A stretch of DNA of 64,000 bases. It comes from Winogradskyella schleiferi (GTDB lineage Bacteria > Bacteroidota > Bacteroidia > Flavobacteriales > Flavobacteriaceae). The position numbers were made by a program, and so were the translations under genes. The stretch lies in the NCBI RefSeq assembly GCF_013394655.1, contig NZ_CP053351.1, forward strand, positions 1,704,501 through 1,768,500. The letters are read 5' to 3'. The notes under the pieces were generated by a model, which saw only the letters and a program-made list of their open reading frames with translations, was not told where the DNA came from and did not search any database. Positions 43,552 to 54,776 of this stretch are shown one piece after another (within the stretch, counting starts at the first letter, position 1; each line of letters opens with the position of its first letter).

Positions 43552-44925
43552 ATGGAAAAGTTTGTAAAAATCAATTTTTTAGGAGCAGCAGGTGTTGTTA
43601 CAGGTTCAAAATTTTTAATTGAAACTTCAGAAAAAAACATCCTGATAGATTGTGGGATGTTTCAAGGTTTAAAAGAGCTTCGACTACTTAATTGGGAAGA
43701 TCTGCCTATCGATGTGCCATCCATTGATGTCGTTTTATTAACGCATGGCCATTTAGACCATGTTGGTTATCTACCTCGTTTACTAAAACAAGGTTTTAAA
43801 GGCAAAGTTATCGGTACGGCACCAACTTTAGCTATAGCAGAAATCATATTAAAGGATAGCGCTAAAATCCATGAAGAAGAGGCCAAAAAAGCAAATGAGG
43901 AAAATTACACTAAACACAATCCCGCTCTATCTTTTTACACCATTAAAGATGCCGAAAACACCATCAAACAATTTGAAGGCGAAAATGAAGACCAATGGAT
44001 TCAATTATCAGAACACATCGCTTTCCGCTTTCAATATAATGGACATATTATAGGTGCCACCTTTATAGAATTGGATATTAACGGAAAGCGATTTGTCTTT
44101 TCGGGAGATATTGGCAGAAGAAACGATTATCTATTAAACGATCCTAAAAGACCTGAATGGGCAGATTTTTTATTCATGGAAAGTACGTATGGCAACAAAT
44201 TACATCCTGAAGACAATGTTGAAGAAGTTTTAACGGAAATCGTTTTAGACACCATCCATAAAAAGGGCAATCTCATTATTCCGAGCTTTGCTGTCGAGCG
44301 ATTACAAACACTGATGTTTATTATTTGGAGGTTATATCAAAAAAACAAAATTCCGAACATTCCAATTTTTATCGATAGTCCTATGGGCAATAACGTGTTG
44401 GATGTCTTTAAGCGTTTTCCAAAATGGCACAAACTATCCACTGAAGACTATAATGCCATGTGCAATCATGTTAATATCATTCAATCCTATAAAGAAACTT
44501 GGGAAACCATTGACGATAAACGATCTAAAATCATTATTGCTGGAAGTGGTATGGTTACAGGTGGAAGGGTGTTGACTTATTTGCAACAACTTATTGATGA
44601 GCCTATGACCACCGTTTTATTAGTTGGTTATCAAGCAGAAGGTACTCGTGGCAGACAACTTTTAGAAGGTACTCACGAAATTAAATTTTTCGGGAAATAC
44701 TATCCCGTAAAAGCCAATATAAAAAGTATAGAAAGCTTATCAGCCCATGCAGACCAGCAAGATTTGTTGGATTGGGTTAGCCATATTAAAAACGTACCTG
44801 AAAAAGTCTATCTAATCCATGGTGAACCTATAGCTTTAGATGCTTTTAGAGTAAAATTAAAAGATAAATACCATTGGGATGTTACTATACCAAAGCTTAC
44901 CGATGTATGCAAAGTGTTGGTTTAA
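43552..44925 (+). CDS. Metallo-beta-lactamase/beta-CASP RNA-processing-type hydrolase
   Basis: This 457-residue protein has the zinc motif HGHLDH (residues 65-70), FSGDIGR for further metal ligands and a beta-CASP insertion (PSFAVERLQTLMFIIWRLYQ, IFIDSPMGNN). The C-terminal RMMBL-type region includes AGSGMVTGGRVLTYL and SLSAHADQQDLLDWV. Relatives are the CPSF-73-like exo/endoribonucleases such as TTHA0252, which act on RNA. It lies behind the ATP-cone nuclease and ahead of hsp20. Its role during stress may be RNA turnover. Confidence 0.92.
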   Translation: MEKFVKINFLGAAGVVTGSKFLIETSEKNILIDCGMFQGLKELRLLNWEDLPIDVPSIDVVLLTHGHLDHVGYLPRLLKQGFKGKVIGTAPTLAIAEIILKDSAKIHEEEAKKANEENYTKHNPALSFYTIKDAENTIKQFEGENEDQWIQLSEHIAFRFQYNGHIIGATFIELDINGKRFVFSGDIGRRNDYLLNDPKRPEWADFLFMESTYGNKLHPEDNVEEVLTEIVLDTIHKKGNLIIPSFAVERLQTLMFIIWRLYQKNKIPNIPIFIDSPMGNNVLDVFKRFPKWHKLSTEDYNAMCNHVNIIQSYKETWETIDDKRSKIIIAGSGMVTGGRVLTYLQQLIDEPMTTVLLVGYQAEGTRGRQLLEGTHEIKFFGKYYPVKANIKSIESLSAHADQQDLLDWVSHIKNVPEKVYLIHGEPIALDAFRVKLKDKYHWDVTIPKLTDVCKVLV

Positions 44926-44942
44926 AACTAAGTCTCCCAAAC

Positions 44943-44954
44943 TGATATTTATCA
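44943..44954. promoter_or_regulatory. Candidate Crp/Fnr box before hsp20
   Basis: TGATATTTATCA is identical to the box before the LOV kinase gene and lies 68 bp before the start at 45023. Confidence 0.65.
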
Positions 44955-45022
44955 TTTCAATATGCAACCTTAAGTATTAAATTAGTGATAGAAATAATGT
45001 TTAACTAAAATCATAGTATATT

Positions 45023-45475
45023 ATGTCACTCATTAAATTTAACAACAGAAATAGATTATTCCCTTCTTGGAATAATGACAGCTTAAAAAGTTTTTTAAGC
45101 AGCGACGATTTTTTTAACAATGACTTTTTTGAAGAAGATAGCTTAATGCCAGCAATGAATGTACAAGAACATGAAAAAGAGTTTGAAATTGAATTTGCAG
45201 CACCTGGATTTTCTAAAAAGGATTTTGAAGTCACCATAAATGATAACATGCTTAATGTTTGTGGTGAAAAAAAGAAAGAAACTGAAGAAAAACAGGAAGA
45301 TTACACACGTAAGGAGTTTAGTTACAATTCATTTAGAAGATCATTGCAACTGCCAAAAACAGTGAATGCAGATCAAGATGTAAAAGCGACTTACAAAGAT
45401 GGAATTCTTAAGTTAAATCTTCAAAAGAAAGCCGAAGCTAAAGCAAAACCGAAAAAAGTAATTGAAGTTTTGTAA
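45023..45475 (+). CDS. Small heat-shock protein (Hsp20/alpha-crystallin)
   Basis: This 150-residue holdase chaperone has an N-terminal region rich in Asn, Phe and Asp (about 1-45). An alpha-crystallin domain follows (NVQEHEKEFEIEFAAPGFSKKDFEVTIND to YKDGILKLNL with the A-x-x-x-G-x-L-type end), then a short Lys-rich tail with VIEVL. It binds unfolding proteins without ATP. It has its own TGAT-N4-ATCA box upstream and leads two small genes. Confidence 0.95.
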   Translation: MSLIKFNNRNRLFPSWNNDSLKSFLSSDDFFNNDFFEEDSLMPAMNVQEHEKEFEIEFAAPGFSKKDFEVTINDNMLNVCGEKKKETEEKQEDYTRKEFSYNSFRRSLQLPKTVNADQDVKATYKDGILKLNLQKKAEAKAKPKKVIEVL

Positions 45476-45538
45476 TCACTGAGAAAGCAGGGCGTGGTTA
45501 GAGGGATTACGTTCTGCTTTCCTATTCACACAAACACC

Positions 45539-45988
45539 ATGAAAACCACACGAACACATTTGCGCTACGTAGAATGGCTAAGTCCTGAGGAAATGCACGA
45601 CACTTCTAAAGAATGGTTATCTGAATTGAATTTTATTAAAGACGAACATCTATTCTTTGAAGATTTGGTAACTCAATTTACATCCCAATTGATAGCATTT
45701 GGTAATTTTTCCAGTATCAAGGAAATTATCGATACGATTAACAGGTCCCAAAAACAAAATAATACACTTATAGAGGCTGTTAAACTCCATGAAAATGAAT
45801 TACAAATTATGGTTGATGGCATTAATCAAGTAAAAGAAGAAAAGGCTTATGTCAAAGAGCATAGCGATTTAATCATTGCTATGACCGAATTCTTAAAGGA
45901 CTACAAATCACTCAAGACACAACTTTTTGATATTATTAAAACCATTAAGAAAGAAGATAAAAACCGACATCTGCTGGACAGAAAATAA
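45539..45988 (+). CDS. Helical protein of unknown function
   Basis: A 149-residue protein, mostly alpha-helical and charged, with coiled-coil-like heptads (IKEIIDTINRSQKQNNTLIEAVKLHENELQIMVDGI). The frame is open from a GTG at 45494, but the ATG at 45539 (MKTTRTHLRYVEW) is the natural start. It lies between hsp20 and a lipoprotein gene in a likely operon. I do not recognise a family. Confidence 0.75.
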   Translation: MKTTRTHLRYVEWLSPEEMHDTSKEWLSELNFIKDEHLFFEDLVTQFTSQLIAFGNFSSIKEIIDTINRSQKQNNTLIEAVKLHENELQIMVDGINQVKEEKAYVKEHSDLIIAMTEFLKDYKSLKTQLFDIIKTIKKEDKNRHLLDRK

Positions 45989-45993
45989 ATAGT

Positions 45994-46629
45994 ATGAGAA
46001 CATTTAGTCTTGTATGGATTGGGTTGCTAATTTTTAATTGTTCCTCCACCTCATTGACAAAGCGTTGGACAAATCCTAATTACAAATCATTTGTGCCCAA
46101 AAACATTTTGGTCATAGGAGTAACGCCAGATTTAAATGTTCGTAAAGACTTTGAATTTCAATTTATAAAAGAGCTAAACGCGAGGCAAATCAATGCTTTG
46201 CAAAGCCATGTTGTTTTTGAGAAATCGTTTCAAAATTCCAAAAAAACCGAAGCTGAAATTGAAGCAGAGCTAAATAAACTAATTTCTACTGGATACGATG
46301 CCATACTGATATCTGTTGTAAAAGGTGTTGAGAATAACGTATCGTACAGCGGAAAATCTTCCAAATTAGATTACAGATTACGAAAATTCATTGGTTATTA
46401 CTTAGCAAATCAAGATACCTACTTCAATCAAACACATTTTGATAGATACAATGTTTATACTATAGAAACGTCACTGTACAGTCTTAAAAACGACTCAGAC
46501 AAATCTAGAATATGGTCTTGTACTTATGACATCATTGATCCGAAAAATATCAAAAAAACCACAGATAAATATGTAAAAGTGGTCATAAAATCTTTGGAAA
46601 AAGAGGGTTTCATTTCAAAAAAACTTTAA
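45994..46629 (+). CDS. Lipoprotein of unknown function
   Basis: This 211-residue lipoprotein has the lipobox LLIFNC (Cys16). The mature part starts SSTSLTKRWTNPNYKSF, then ILVIGVTPDLNVRKDFEFQFIKELNARQINAL and DAILISVVKGVEN, a fold reminiscent of CsgG- or DUF4136-like envelope lipoproteins. The function is unknown. It starts 5 bp after the helical protein gene and is convergent with the sixth usp gene. Confidence 0.75.
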   Translation: MRTFSLVWIGLLIFNCSSTSLTKRWTNPNYKSFVPKNILVIGVTPDLNVRKDFEFQFIKELNARQINALQSHVVFEKSFQNSKKTEAEIEAELNKLISTGYDAILISVVKGVENNVSYSGKSSKLDYRLRKFIGYYLANQDTYFNQTHFDRYNVYTIETSLYSLKNDSDKSRIWSCTYDIIDPKNIKKTTDKYVKVVIKSLEKEGFISKKL

Positions 46630-46646
46630 TAGAAACTTTGGTAAAG

Positions 46647-47480
46647 CTAAGTATGGAATACCAAAAGAGGAACGCGAATAGAATTACTAATTTTAGTTGT
46701 TGCTGAACCCATAAAAAAGCGCTCTAAAAGACTTTCTGGTTGCACTAATAATATCATAAGATCAATTTGGTGGGTCTGTATATAGCAATCAACAACGTAG
46801 TTCATTGGTATATCATTTACTATGTGGTATTCGGAATCTGTATTTTTAAGAAAATTACCTAAATCTTTTTTATCCTTCTGGTCTTCTAGTAAGTTGTCAC
46901 TATTGGGTATAATTCGCAGAAGATGTACTTTTTTACTGAACCTATCAGTGAATTTAGAAGCCTTATTAAAGGCATTACCACTCAAGGTGTCTTCAACATC
47001 TAATGGTAAAAGAATTTCATTTGCTTTTCTAAAATCAAATCCTTTAGGAACCACCAAGGTTGGACAATCAATAGTTCTAATAACATTTATAGTATTACTG
47101 CCAAAAACTACTTCTTTAGCACCAGTAACGCCATTTGTTCCCATGACAATTAAATCTATAGATTTTGTTTTTATGACCTGATTAATAGCATCAGTTAAAT
47201 TATCAAAGTCAACAATAGTATTAAATGTAAAGTTTTCAGAATTCAGCCTTGTTTTCAAATCCAATACCATACGATCCAACTCCTCTTTTCCATCTTTGAC
47301 AATTGTATTATAGATACTTTCATTTCCTATAGCCATAAGATCATCAGTTGTATAGGAGTCCGAACTTTTGACATGAAGTACAAAGAAATCACAGGAATCC
47401 CCTTTAAATAAATGCATTGAATAGTCAATAGCATTTAAAGAATTTTCAGAGAAGTCGGTTAACAAGAGTATATGTTTCAT
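46647..47480 (-). CDS. Tandem universal stress protein (UspA family)
   Basis: This 277-residue Usp is the only minus-strand copy of the six. It starts MKHILLLTDFSENSLNAI at 47480; a TTG-led extension to 47537 would run through the upstream box and is rejected. The ATP motif MGTNGVTGAKEVVFGS is intact in domain one. Domain two starts ILLPLDVEDTLSG. A TGAT-N4-ATCA box lies 48 bp upstream. Confidence 0.93.
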   Translation of the reverse strand: MKHILLLTDFSENSLNAIDYSMHLFKGDSCDFFVLHVKSSDSYTTDDLMAIGNESIYNTIVKDGKEELDRMVLDLKTRLNSENFTFNTIVDFDNLTDAINQVIKTKSIDLIVMGTNGVTGAKEVVFGSNTINVIRTIDCPTLVVPKGFDFRKANEILLPLDVEDTLSGNAFNKASKFTDRFSKKVHLLRIIPNSDNLLEDQKDKKDLGNFLKNTDSEYHIVNDIPMNYVVDCYIQTHQIDLMILLVQPESLLERFFMGSATTKISNSIRVPLLVFHT

Positions 47481-47528
47481 CACATCACAATTAAGTCTAA
47501 AATTAGATATTAATTTCTGAATTTCATA

Positions 47529-47540
47529 TGATATCAATCA
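47529..47540. promoter_or_regulatory. Candidate Crp/Fnr box before the sixth usp gene
   Basis: TGATATCAATCA fits TGAT-N4-ATCA and lies 48 bp before the start at 47480. Confidence 0.6.
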
Positions 47541-47762
47541 TTGTTATAAAGTATTAGATTTATAAATGGAATTATATCATTGATTTCATTGTGGAGATAG
47601 ATTGACTTTACTATGGTAGTAGTACTATTTGAGGATAATTCTGTTCAAAAAAAATTACTTTGATAAAATTTCATATAAAATTATATCAATTTTTCATTCA
47701 AATGAAATCCTATTCAATACGCGTTAATTAATTCTACATATACTTTAATAGTGGACTCTAAC

Positions 47763-48578
47763 TTAATTCACCACATAAACCAATTCCACCATTTCAGATA
47801 GCCTAAAATATCCAAAAGGATAGTTGTCTGAATTGGTGGTATTAATGCAATTGCCTCTTACCGTTGCTGGTTGTGTTTCAAATGGTCCGCCACCTTGTTC
47901 ACTTCCTTGTTGCAAAAGAATAAACATAAATTCATAAAATTGTTCTGAAACTCCAAAATGGCGCATGATTACTTCATCGCCAGGTTCTAAATCTTCTTCA
48001 GTATAAAAAGCAAAAATTTGATTGCCATCAATAAATTCATCATCTAAAACGTCTAAAGTTGGAACCACTGGAATATCACTTATATATTCAAAGAAATAAA
48101 AATTATCGATATCCACAGGATCAGTAAAATAAGTTTTTAATTCAATATCTTCACCCGTAAAACCACCTTCATTGTTTTGTTCTACAAATTCTATAGGAAC
48201 TACTGACTTTAAAGTTTCTGAGGCGGTATAAATGGCTCCATTATAATTAATGGTTAAATTATAGATACGGTCAATGACTGGAATGAAATTATTGGTTCTA
48301 TAGATACCAGTATCACCTTCCTCAACAAAATTAAACGTATTGTCGTTGGAATCTGTAATTTGGACTGTGGCTCCATTTGCAGGTGGAGTATCATCATCAA
48401 AAAATGGTGCTGACAATGATAATTTTATACTTTGTTCGTTGCCTGTCGTATTTTTTAACCAGTTGATGGAAGCCTCAATAACTAATCTTGGTTCTGCTTC
48501 ATTGAGGTCGACGTCAATGACATCTTCGCAAGTATAAAATATTGAAAAGACGAGGAGTAGATAGATTGATTTTTTCAT
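47763..48578 (-). CDS. DUF4249 family lipoprotein
   Basis: This 271-residue lipoprotein has the lipobox IFYTC (Cys17). Typical DUF4249 features are EDVIDVDLNEAEPRLVIEASINW at the mature start, PPANGATVQITDSNDNTF and YRTNNFIPVIDRIYNLTINYNGAIYTASETL. It lies 3 bp behind the TonB-receptor gene, the standard pairing for this family in Bacteroidota. It probably sits on the outer surface and helps the receptor take up or display a ligand. The ligand is unknown. Confidence 0.9.
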   Translation of the reverse strand: MKKSIYLLLVFSIFYTCEDVIDVDLNEAEPRLVIEASINWLKNTTGNEQSIKLSLSAPFFDDDTPPANGATVQITDSNDNTFNFVEEGDTGIYRTNNFIPVIDRIYNLTINYNGAIYTASETLKSVVPIEFVEQNNEGGFTGEDIELKTYFTDPVDIDNFYFFEYISDIPVVPTLDVLDDEFIDGNQIFAFYTEEDLEPGDEVIMRHFGVSEQFYEFMFILLQQGSEQGGGPFETQPATVRGNCINTTNSDNYPFGYFRLSEMVELVYVVN

Positions 48579-48581
48579 GAT

Positions 48582-50957
48582 TTAAAATTTAAAATTATAG
48601 GAAATGGAAGGTACCATACCAAAAATGGCTAATCGTACGGCTTCATTCGTTCCAGAATCCCTGTTTTCCCTAAAGGATATACTGGCTGCATTTTTACGAC
48701 CATAAACGTTGTAAATTCCAAACACCCATTCGCCTTTAAATCTTTTGGTACGCTCTGGTTTTGGGTTAAAATTTGCAGAAATATCCAAGCGATGATATGT
48801 TGGTAATCTACTGGAATTTCTGGCTTCGTAATTTGGGATTACCAAACCATTGTACTCGTATTGACCGTTGGGATAGGTGGTAGGCTGCCCTGTTTGAAAT
48901 AAGAAATTTGAACTAAATGACCACTTTTTGTTCAATTCATAACTTCCTGTCAAGGAAATATCGTGGGTTTTATCATATGCCGTATTATACCATTGGCCAT
49001 TACTGATTCCTGTTTCCACGGGAGTTCTTCCTGGCGTTCTCTGTTCGGACTTAGACAAAGTATATGCCAACCAGCCAGTAAACCTGCCTTCATTTTTTCT
49101 AAACAGAACTTCCAATCCGTATGCTCTTGCTTCACCATTCAAGATAACCTGTTCTATGGCATCATTGGCTATTAGGTTGGCACCATCCACATAATCGATT
49201 CGGTTTTTAATGGTTTTATAGAAGCTTTCAACCTCTAAGGAAAATGCATTGTCTTTAAAGGTTCTAAAGTATCCAACAGCAACTTGATCCAACAATTGTG
49301 GTTTTACATATTTACCACTAGGCGACCACACATCTAAAGGTGTAGGAGAGTTGGTATTGGACAATAAATGTAAATATTGACTCATTCGGTTGTAACTCGC
49401 TTTTACCGAAGAGTTATCGTTAAGCTGATAGGCAATTGCCAATCTTGGTTCAATATTCGAAAACGATTCTATAACATCGCTTCTGTTAAAAGTTTCTGTA
49501 CCGATTGGTTCTGCTTTTTCATAGATGCCAATGGCTTCATTAAATGTTAAAGCTGAATTGTTTTCATAGATATTTAATTCATCTTGTCCCAAACGATGAA
49601 ATGTACTGAAACGTGCACCATAACTTACAGAAAGCTTATTGCTCAGTTTGTGCTCTGCATCTAGATATATGGCATTTTCAAACGCATATTTATCAATTAA
49701 TTTATAAGGGTTAATCCCTGAACTTTCAGTTGTCGGATTGATATCACCAGGGTTAAACTTATAGTAGATACTGTTTAGTCCATATTCAAGTTTAAAATTA
49801 TTGTTGAGGTAATGCTTGAAATCGTATTTCAAATTAAAGTTTCTAATACCAGACACCCAATCAAATTCAACAAAACTCAATTCTAAACCGTAATAATAAT
49901 CGGAATAAATTAAGGATAGATTGGAAAATAATTTATCCGAAAACAGATGGTTCCATCTAAAATTAAGAACCGTATTCCCAAATGTATTTTCAAAACTATC
50001 AGAGATTTTAAAGACATCCCTTCCAAAATATCCTGATAAGTAAACATTGTTGTTTTTATTAATATTGTAGCTTAGTTTGGTATTTAAATCATAGAAATAA
50101 GCTTTACTATCAATATCGAAAAGTGGCAGAAACAAATGCGCATAACTACTTCGACCACCAACTAAAAAGGAACCCTTCTCCTTTACAATAGGACCTTCTG
50201 CCAATAAACGACTAGAAATTAAACCGATCCCACCATTCATGTGGAAGGTATTGCTGTTTCCTTCTTTCTGGTAAATATCCAAAACAGAAGATACGCGACC
50301 TCCATATTTTGCAGGTATTCCTCCTTTATATAATTTAAGATCTTTTATCGCATCTGGATTAAAAACCGAGAAGAAACCAAAAAGATGGGACGAGTTGAAT
50401 ATGGTAGCTTCATCTAAGAGAATTAAATTTTGGTCGGCCGCTCCACCTCTTACATTAAAGCCAGAAGAACCTTCGCCAGCATTGGTCACGCCTGGTAACA
50501 ATGTTATGGACTTTATGACATCAACTTCACCCAAAACGACAGGCATATTCTTTATGGTTTTAATAGATAAGGAATTTACGCTCATTTGTGGTTTTTTAAT
50601 ATTGAGCTTTTCAATATTTTCAGTCACAACAACTTCATCCAAACTTTCAGCAGCTTCCTCAAGTTTATAGTTTTTTGTCACATCATTGTTAAGTTCTAAG
50701 GTCTTTGAAATGGTTTTAAAACCTAAATAACTTATTTGAATGTTATAAGTGCCTGATGGTAACGTAATAGAGTAGAAGCCGTATTCATTGGTCACTGTAC
50801 CTGTTTCTAACTCTGGAATTATAATGTTCACACCAATAAGGGTTTCATTACTAAGCACATCGGTTATGGTGCCGCTAAGTGTAAATTTTTCTTGAGCTTG
50901 AAGTCCGAATACATTGAGCAATAAGCAGAGGATAAAACCTCTAAGAAGTAATTTCAT
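48582..50957 (-). CDS. TonB-dependent outer-membrane receptor with carboxypeptidase-like N-terminal domain
   Basis: This 791-residue protein starts MKLLLRGFILCLLLNVFGLQAQ at 50957; the TTG at 50963 is rejected. A signal peptide precedes a CarboxypepD_reg-like domain (FTLSGTITDVLSNETLIGVNIIIPELETGTVTNEYGFYSITLPSG). The plug follows (PVVLGEVDVIKSITLLPGVTNAGEGSSGFNVRGGAADQNLILLD), then a 22-strand-type barrel with a Phe at the end. It is partner to the DUF4249 lipoprotein rather than to a SusD, so it is not a classical glycan receptor. Confidence 0.93.
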   Translation of the reverse strand: MKLLLRGFILCLLLNVFGLQAQEKFTLSGTITDVLSNETLIGVNIIIPELETGTVTNEYGFYSITLPSGTYNIQISYLGFKTISKTLELNNDVTKNYKLEEAAESLDEVVVTENIEKLNIKKPQMSVNSLSIKTIKNMPVVLGEVDVIKSITLLPGVTNAGEGSSGFNVRGGAADQNLILLDEATIFNSSHLFGFFSVFNPDAIKDLKLYKGGIPAKYGGRVSSVLDIYQKEGNSNTFHMNGGIGLISSRLLAEGPIVKEKGSFLVGGRSSYAHLFLPLFDIDSKAYFYDLNTKLSYNINKNNNVYLSGYFGRDVFKISDSFENTFGNTVLNFRWNHLFSDKLFSNLSLIYSDYYYGLELSFVEFDWVSGIRNFNLKYDFKHYLNNNFKLEYGLNSIYYKFNPGDINPTTESSGINPYKLIDKYAFENAIYLDAEHKLSNKLSVSYGARFSTFHRLGQDELNIYENNSALTFNEAIGIYEKAEPIGTETFNRSDVIESFSNIEPRLAIAYQLNDNSSVKASYNRMSQYLHLLSNTNSPTPLDVWSPSGKYVKPQLLDQVAVGYFRTFKDNAFSLEVESFYKTIKNRIDYVDGANLIANDAIEQVILNGEARAYGLEVLFRKNEGRFTGWLAYTLSKSEQRTPGRTPVETGISNGQWYNTAYDKTHDISLTGSYELNKKWSFSSNFLFQTGQPTTYPNGQYEYNGLVIPNYEARNSSRLPTYHRLDISANFNPKPERTKRFKGEWVFGIYNVYGRKNAASISFRENRDSGTNEAVRLAIFGMVPSISYNFKF

Positions 50958-51049
50958 ATGCAATTAATATTGTAGTTTGATTGGTAATGTGTTTCTATTA
51001 AAAACGATTAACCTATACTGTTGTTACACTAAAAGTAAATTAAAACATA

Positions 51050-51077
51050 AAAAAAGCTTCCCGAAGGAAGCTTTTTT
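51050..51077 (-). terminator. Rho-independent terminator after icd
   Basis: Stem GCTTCC/GGAAGC with loop CGAA is flanked by A-run and T-run on both sides, so it can work in either direction. It lies 22 bp behind the icd stop codon. Confidence 0.85.
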
Positions 51078-51098
51078 AACATAACCTTAATCTAAAGG

Positions 51099-53429
<2,331 letters not shown>

Positions 53430-53469
53430 TTAAGGAATCTATAAATTACAGAAGAAATCGATTAAAATA

Positions 53470-54042
53470 TTATTTTATCTTTATTTTGAAGCATTCTAGC
53501 AGTCCTGAAATACTTTCTTTTGAAAAGGAAGCATTCTTAATTTGATTCATCGAAGGGTTGATGCTGAAGTTAATGGCCGAAGTAAAATCAGTATGTTCAA
53601 TGTTGGTTCTGTCGAATGTGGAATCCCGTAAATCACAGTCCTTAAAGACCACCTGTTTGGCTTCGCTTTCTGTGAAATCTACTTGATGCATTATGCAATT
53701 TGAAAATTGGGTATGATTAATTTTTAGTTGGTAGAAACTACTAAGATTCAAGGTGCAATTTGTAAACTTGAAGGATAACAAAAAGGCATTACAATTGTGA
53801 AATAAAACACCTAGAATTTTACAATCTTTAAATGTAACAGCGTTAAAAGTGGTATGCATCACATTAGCATTGCTAAAATTACAATCCACAAAATCACATT
53901 CCAAAAAGTTAATATTTGAGAGGTCGGAGTTTTCAAAATTACAATTGGTAAATGTGCATTCTATGTAATCTGCTTTTGGGAGCGAATTTTTAGTGTAATC
54001 TTTTGAGTTTAAAGTTTGATTGTCTGTTAGTGGCAGGTTCAT
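53470..54042 (-). CDS. Pentapeptide-repeat protein
   Basis: This 190-residue protein is built of A(D/N)LxF-like pentapeptides (CTFTNCNFENSDLSNINFLECDF and on to FKDCDLRDSTFDRTNIEHTDF), forming a right-handed quadrilateral beta-helix. Relatives include Qnr/MfpA DNA-gyrase-protecting proteins and many of unknown role. Cys and Asn/Phe are frequent in the repeats. No signal peptide is present. The function is unknown. Confidence 0.9.
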   Translation of the reverse strand: MNLPLTDNQTLNSKDYTKNSLPKADYIECTFTNCNFENSDLSNINFLECDFVDCNFSNANVMHTTFNAVTFKDCKILGVLFHNCNAFLLSFKFTNCTLNLSSFYQLKINHTQFSNCIMHQVDFTESEAKQVVFKDCDLRDSTFDRTNIEHTDFTSAINFSINPSMNQIKNASFSKESISGLLECFKIKIK

Positions 54043-54119
54043 GTTGGTAGCGTACTAAATGAATTGATCTGTTTGAGATCATGAAATAAGTTCAAGATGA
54101 CAAAATTAGAAATTTAGTC

Positions 54120-54168
54120 AAAAAAAAAGCCATATCACTCAGATAAAATCTGCGCTGACATGGCTTTC
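54120..54168 (-). terminator. Strong terminator of a minus-strand transcript
   Basis: Outer stem AAAGCCATATCA / TGACATGGCTTT and inner stem CAGAT/ATCTG form one long hairpin. On the minus strand it ends in a run of about eight T. No annotated gene reads into it other than the small frame at 54228-54446. Confidence 0.8.
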
Positions 54169-54227
54169 ATAGAAACAGTACTAACGTGACCTACTTAGCT
54201 TGCACTAACTCGACTGAATGACCTACG

Positions 54228-54446
54228 TCAACAGTTTTTCGGTTCAAGGGTTTCTGTTTCAAGTTCGAAACAGTTCATACCTTTCAAAATGTATTGACCT
54301 GATATTACTTTGTTTCTTAGGTCTGTTTTTCTTGATGTTTTTCCTAAAATACTCGCATGAACGAAGATTAGGTTTAAAACATTGCTCGTCCTTTTCGTGT
54401 TCACTTTCGATTCCACTACTTCTTCGGAGCTTTTCACTTTAGCCAT
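54228..54446 (-). CDS. Candidate 72-residue basic protein
   Basis: The frame MAKVKSSEEVVESKVNTKRTSN ... ETETLEPKNC starts at an ATG with an AGG-containing leader and stops 60 bp before the strong minus-strand terminator at 54120-54168, so a transcript of about this size probably exists. The protein is charged, without membrane segment, and matches no family I know. The transcript could instead be a non-coding RNA. Confidence 0.45.
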   Translation of the reverse strand: MAKVKSSEEVVESKVNTKRTSNVLNLIFVHASILGKTSRKTDLRNKVISGQYILKGMNCFELETETLEPKNC

Positions 54447-54728
54447 ATAACCTGCCGAAACATGTTATATTTTTAAAGCTTCATGATTATTTCACAAACA
54501 TTTGCTTTCATAAGTTGCTACATAACCTCAAAAAACAACCTCAATACATAAAGAACGAATCTCTAGTAACAATTTAACATTAATTTGAAAAGAATTTCAA
54601 AAACAAACGAGGTTTGTTGTTAATTGTTTTACTAAATTAAAAAATTATTTCGAGAAACGGCAATGTTTTAACATTTTAGATATCAACAGATTATAAACCG
54701 TAGTTATTAACAATTGTTTATAACAAGA
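54447..54728. other. AT-rich intergenic stretch
   Basis: I see no gene. It probably holds the promoter for the small minus-strand transcript. Confidence 0.4.
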
Positions 54729-54756
54729 AGAGCCTTCTTAAACAGAAGGCTCTTTA
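54729..54756. terminator. Terminator between rplS and the small transcript
   Basis: Perfect 10-bp stem AGAGCCTTCT/AGAAGGCTCT. It lies 21 bp behind the rplS stop codon. Confidence 0.8.
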
Positions 54757-54776
54757 TTGTAATATATAAGTTGGAA

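Noticed and set aside
50958..50963. TTG start of the TonB receptor
   Set aside because: The ATG two codons later gives a standard signal peptide; TTG starts were likewise replaced by ATG in the integrase, lacI-family, icd, TerB-like and sixth usp genes.
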